A DNA stretch of 64,000 nt, taken from Mugil cephalus. Its lineage: Eukaryota > Chordata > Actinopteri > Mugiliformes > Mugilidae. Below, in pieces: positions 60,425 to 64,000 of the stretch. The stretch spans positions 26,094,001 to 26,158,000 of the forward strand of contig NC_061771.1 of the NCBI RefSeq assembly GCF_022458985.1. Reading direction: 5' to 3'. The number at the start of each line of letters is the position of its first letter. Position 1 is the stretch's first letter. The translations under genes and the position numbers were made by a program. Under the pieces are notes generated by a model. The model was not told where the DNA came from and did no database searches. It saw nothing but the letters and a program-made list of their open reading frames with translations.

Positions 60425-61040
60425 CCATCCCACGGCGCCGTTTTGAAAAATATAGGAGTCGTGTGCTCCTCCCGGGAACCGGGACACTACGTTCAGCAGG
60501 TGGTTATTTGAGTCGCAAATGAGTTGTACATTTATTGAGTGATAATGCCTGCGGTTGAGATATGTAAAGGAGTCTGGAGAGGGTGCCTTGATGCGCACGT
60601 GGGTGCAGTCCATTGCGCCGATGGTGTTAGGGAGACCAGCAACAAGAGGAAATCCTCTCTTGACTGCGACTCGCTCTTCTGCTGTGTATGGAAATTTTAT
60701 GTATTGCGCAGCGAGTTGATTAATTGCATCCACAACTCGAGGGAGAGCGCGGCTGGTGGATGACCGTGAGATGCCCACCCTGTCTCCCAGCTCCCGTTGA
60801 AAGGATCCAGTGGCCAAAAACCCGAGGGTCGATAGTACGTGCGGGGGGACAGGGTCGGACCGATGTGTGTGGCTCCGAAGTGCTGGCCCACAAATAGTTG
60901 CAGAGATCGTTGAGAATAGCTCGTGGGAGCCTCGTCGCTCTCTGAAAAGAAAAAATAAAATAAATAAATAAAAAAAATCTACGTGGTCCTGAAAGATTCG
61001 TTCCCGTTGTAGGGCACGATCCGCAATCTCTCTCTCTCTA
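60425..61040 (-). pseudogene. HARBI1-like transposase, C-terminally truncated (unit D)
   Basis: In this copy the N-terminal piece (ADRALQRERIFQDHVDF) is in one frame with the transposase core through a Phe/Leu stretch derived from the A-rich repeat. The first two catalytic Asp are present and the C-terminal Glu region is missing, replaced by TG repeats (about 60,290-60,422). Confidence 0.85.
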
Positions 61041-61544
61041 TATATATATATCATTGTTTTGTAGGCCGTGGATGGAGAAATGCCACTTATACTGTAAATA
61101 GGGTGGGATCACTAATTGACGGCATGGTTTCCAATTTACTTGATTCATGTTAAAGGTTGGCACATTTAATTGAATTAAAATGGGGGAAAAAATTAAATGA
61201 CTGAATACATACATATGACAGAAATTGCACTATAATGTATTTAATTGAACTTAACAAAAGAAGACAACACAACCATGCCAACATGTCGCTACTGAAATGT
61301 GCTTAAGAGTACTCCTGGGTGTTCGCAGGATTTGTTCTTACACTAAGAAAAATCCTGGATGAGAAAAAAATCCATGAATGCCACAATCTTCGTAAAACCT
61401 TCGTGAGTAGGACGGTTCATGAATGAGGCCCAGTGACATTAGTCCACATGGGGAGGGAGATCTAAAACATGACAAACCATTGGATCTGACATCCCTCTGA
61501 AACATTCACTGGAGCAGCCCGCTATGGCTCTGAATAGCAAACTG

Positions 61545-62550
61545 TTTTTAGAGAGCGGAGTCAGGTGTGGATGCGTGGCCTTACCTGTTGCCAGCCTTTC
61601 TTTATCAAAACGGATGCAAATACCGAGCTTCCACTTCACTACACTGCCAGACCAGCTGGTAGTCACACTCCAGACCTCTGCCTCTACCCCTGCTAGCACT
61701 CACCTGTTAGACCCTAACTCCAAACTATTTGTGTCCTGCATCTGCACCACCATGTATCAACAACCATGACACAAAATACACAAAGGTCATAGCAGATTTT
61801 TTTTTTTAAAACAAGTCACACATAAGACATCCCTCAGAAATACTCAGCAAATCATCAAAGACATCTGAGGCCAAACAAACACTGAAGTAGGAAAGTCAAA
61901 TTCTCCATGTTCCCAATAATAGGAGGCAATTCCAAGGGCCCTTGACTAACAGGGGCCCCAAAAGATGGGTAGAAAAAGAGACAGAAAATGATTAAACCAC
62001 CCTCACAAAAAAGAATTTTGTCATATAATAATGAAATATAACTATCTATATAGTGATAAGTGATCTTTTTGGCGGGAAAAGTTAAAAAACTCTCTAATGA
62101 AAAGGTAAATGATATTGACCAACAACCTGCATGATTCTCCCTGCTTTTGCACATCAGTTGCCCAGGGAGCGATCTTCTGTAGATGCCCTGATCCACAGAC
62201 GTGATAAATTATTACTATGGCTTCATCAATCACAATTCTCCCCAGTGGCAAACAAAAATTGGGGTTTTAAAAAAGGAAAGAAGGAAAGGAGAGAGAGGAG
62301 TGAGCCGATTCTTCTGCAAGAAAGGTGTGTACCCTCTATAATTTGTGAGTGGCAGAAATTAACCTGTTGTCCATAGTGAAATAAGCTAGGTAGCTACAGG
62401 CTAGTATTAGGGTACCATTCATTCATTTGAATTTTAACACAGACAAGAAAATCAATAAAATGGAGAAACAGTTCATATTTCATTATTCATGTTTCAATGT
62501 CAAACAAAACTTTGATATCCATTTCTAATATCCAATTGCCTACACTGAAA
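61545..62550. other. Flank block and spacer (unit D), no gene
   Basis: Copy of 52,060-53,050. No gene seen. Confidence 0.5.
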
Positions 62551-62559
62551 TCCCTTTGC

Positions 62560-62840
62560 TGTACTTCATGAGGTACTCTGGCCCTGTAGTAAATAGGTAT
62601 ATCATGTATCAAACCTATATGTACAACATACAGAAGGGCTGAAATGGTCGTCCTCATTTATATGGGAATTGCAGAGCTTCCAGCTGTTGAAGACTACTGG
62701 GTCATGGAGACCAGGATCCAAATTGTCAACCTGATGTAATCTGAGAGGTTCAGGCAACATTATCAGGTCAAATGAGTCTACAGGAGTGTTTACAGGGTCA
62801 ACCGCTACATGAACGCTGAGTGTAACCGCTTCATTTGATA
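62560..62840 (+). mobile_element. piggyBac transposase remnant (unit D)
   Basis: Copy of 53,060-53,350 with the same stops and motifs (LIYMGIAELPAVEDYW). A base change adds a stop before SERFRQ (CTGATGTAATC against CTGATGTCATC). Confidence 0.7.
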
Positions 62841-63821
62841 CATTTGTACATGTGTAAACAATGTTGTTATAATGTGCATGCTTACAAGTGTCGTAATGTT
62901 AAAAAAAAAAAAGTCTTAATGATATAAAATACCTATTACTTTCACCTTGTATGTGTTTTTCTTGAATTTCTTATATATACATTTCTTGGACTTAGTTTTA
63001 CCACTTAAGGGCAAGTTACCATATACGGTCCCTTTGTTGACCTTGATTTTCTACATGAAAGTTAAAATTTTAGAAAGCTTTCACAACAGTAAAAAAGTCT
63101 TTATAAGTCAATTTTATTGTTTTTTCCTTCTGAATTGAAATTCAAATTAATAAATGGTACATGGACCTACCCTTTAGCCTTTACAATGTGGGGCTGTTGC
63201 CCACAGTGATGTGTTTTCCATGGGCCCAAAATTCCTGGTGGCGCCCCATGAGTCCACTATATATTGAAAAGTCAAATCATGAATAGTTTGCAGGTATTGC
63301 AGTAGAATACCGCAATGAAATCATCAATGAATCAATGATATCTTTATTGTTGACCTGAATACATATGATGACAACAGACAGCTCATGTGCTAGATACTGA
63401 CTATATGTATAGCCTGTAAAAATAAAAGGCTGCGACTGAACACCATCAGTAGCTTTTAATAGTGCTCAATGGCATATTGCAGGATTGCAGCCAGATTTTA
63501 AAAAATGCAGTATTTTTTCTGATGCTCTAAATTGACTGCTGTAGAGAGGACTACTTATGTAGAAAACCCATATCAGATTAAATTGTGGCATGTATACTTA
63601 AATAATCACACATTACATTGATAAACAATGAGTTGTTCATGACAGCAATATAGTAAATTATGTCACCAAAATGTTTCTATCTTTAGATGTTCTATGTATC
63701 TCTAGTACCTGTTATGTATAGTATCAGTCGGTTCAGGTTTTCATAGATAAAACAGGGCTTCATGCAGGGTTGCAGTATCATGCAATATTTATTGTGGAAG
63801 AGTTTTGTGACATGTTTGTCG
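62841..63821. other. 3' flank of gene E, no coding
   Basis: Copy of 53,360-54,336. AATAAA for gene E lies at 63,788-63,793 on the minus strand. Confidence 0.5.
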
Positions 63822-64000
63822 TTAACCACAGAAGAAACCACTACATTTTTTTCTCTTTGGAGTAGCAATAGTTGTCTCGATCCACTGTAAATAGTCTGGA
63901 TGACAAAGGTCTAAGAATCCAATTGCGTCTTCACCTGCACGTGTAGCGTTCACGCTGAAAGCGATTAAACCGTAGAGCCGGCCATTGAACACGACTCCTC
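63822..64000 (-). CDS. Gene E: S1 protease last exon, short-tail form (partial)
   Basis: Only the last exon from just after GDSGG is in the window. It encodes GVVFNGRLYGLIAFSV, an N-glycosylation-type NAT, AIGFLDLCHPDYLQWIETTI, and ends KRKKCSGFFCG-TAA at 63,822. It has no 11-mer or acidic repeats, so it represents the family without the extended tail. The two Cys in the tail are not seen in B-D. The rest of the gene lies beyond the right edge. Confidence 0.85.
   Translation of the reverse strand, partial: GVVFNGRLYGLIAFSVNATRAGEDAIGFLDLCHPDYLQWIETTIATPKRKKCSGFFCG

Larger units (their letters stand above)
59538..61431. mobile_element. PIF/Harbinger element (unit D)
   Basis: Copy of 49,934-51,946 with shorter microsatellites. 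The terminal inverted repeats AGGACTCATTCAC and ATGAATGAGGCCC are present. Confidence 0.75.
54414..63899. repeat. Second 9.5-kb tandem unit (gene D unit)
   Basis: Copy of 44,868-54,413. It begins at CTTCATGCAGGGTTGCAG and ends where E's exon 6 continues past the point at which the first unit's remnant is cut. Confidence 0.85.

Overview
The window is teleost-fish nuclear DNA. It is intron-bearing, AT-rich and full of fish-type transposable elements (Ty3/gypsy, PIF/Harbinger, piggyBac, LINE) and microsatellites, with no bacterial gene organisation. Its one host gene family is a tandem cluster of trypsin/granzyme-like S1 serine proteases on the minus strand. I reconstructed three intact six-exon copies by hand from splice sites and phases: gene B (33,300-35,504, 378 aa), gene C (44,970-47,284, 411 aa) and gene D (54,487-56,922, 451 aa). 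Gene A (18,377-20,591) is a fourth copy whose 5' part is unreadable because of sequence errors. Gene E enters at the right edge (63,822-64,000), and only its last exon is visible. Two broken copies, P1 (743-1,239, minus) and P2 (5,959-7,760, plus), sit at the left, and a noisy second P2 lies at 24.3-26.0 kb.

The proteins are unusual. A secreted S1 domain with His, Asp and Ser in place is followed in the same last exon by a long, fast-changing C-terminal tail. A and B carry 11-residue repeats of the type KVKEGLTNMKD. C and D carry six 11-residue repeats of the type MKKIKKKMKKV followed by an acidic five-residue repeat (GGEAN type; about 14 units in C, 22 in D). E has only a short Cys-containing end. 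The activation site is Lys-Arg|Ile-Ile in C and in pseudogene P2, but Lys-Gly-Ile-Ile in B and D. I do not recognise a described family with this architecture.

Layout. 0.74-6.4 kb is a large imperfect palindrome made by two head-to-head protease copies (P1 and P2). 7.8-17.9 kb is AT-rich flank with dispersed repeats. 18.7-32.9 kb is a second copy of gene plus palindrome plus flank, but full of homopolymer and indel noise that looks like unpolished long-read sequence. 33.3-35.5 kb is gene B. 36.4-44.1 kb is a transposon graveyard: a LINE fragment, then a decayed gypsy element inside a fold-back element. 44,868-54,413 and 54,414-63,899 are two copies of a 9.5-kb unit, each holding one protease gene (C or D), a truncated LTR element with gag and zinc knuckle, a Harbinger element and a piggyBac remnant. 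The junction between the two units is visible inside an E-type last exon.

All identity statements are by eye. No alignments or database searches were run.
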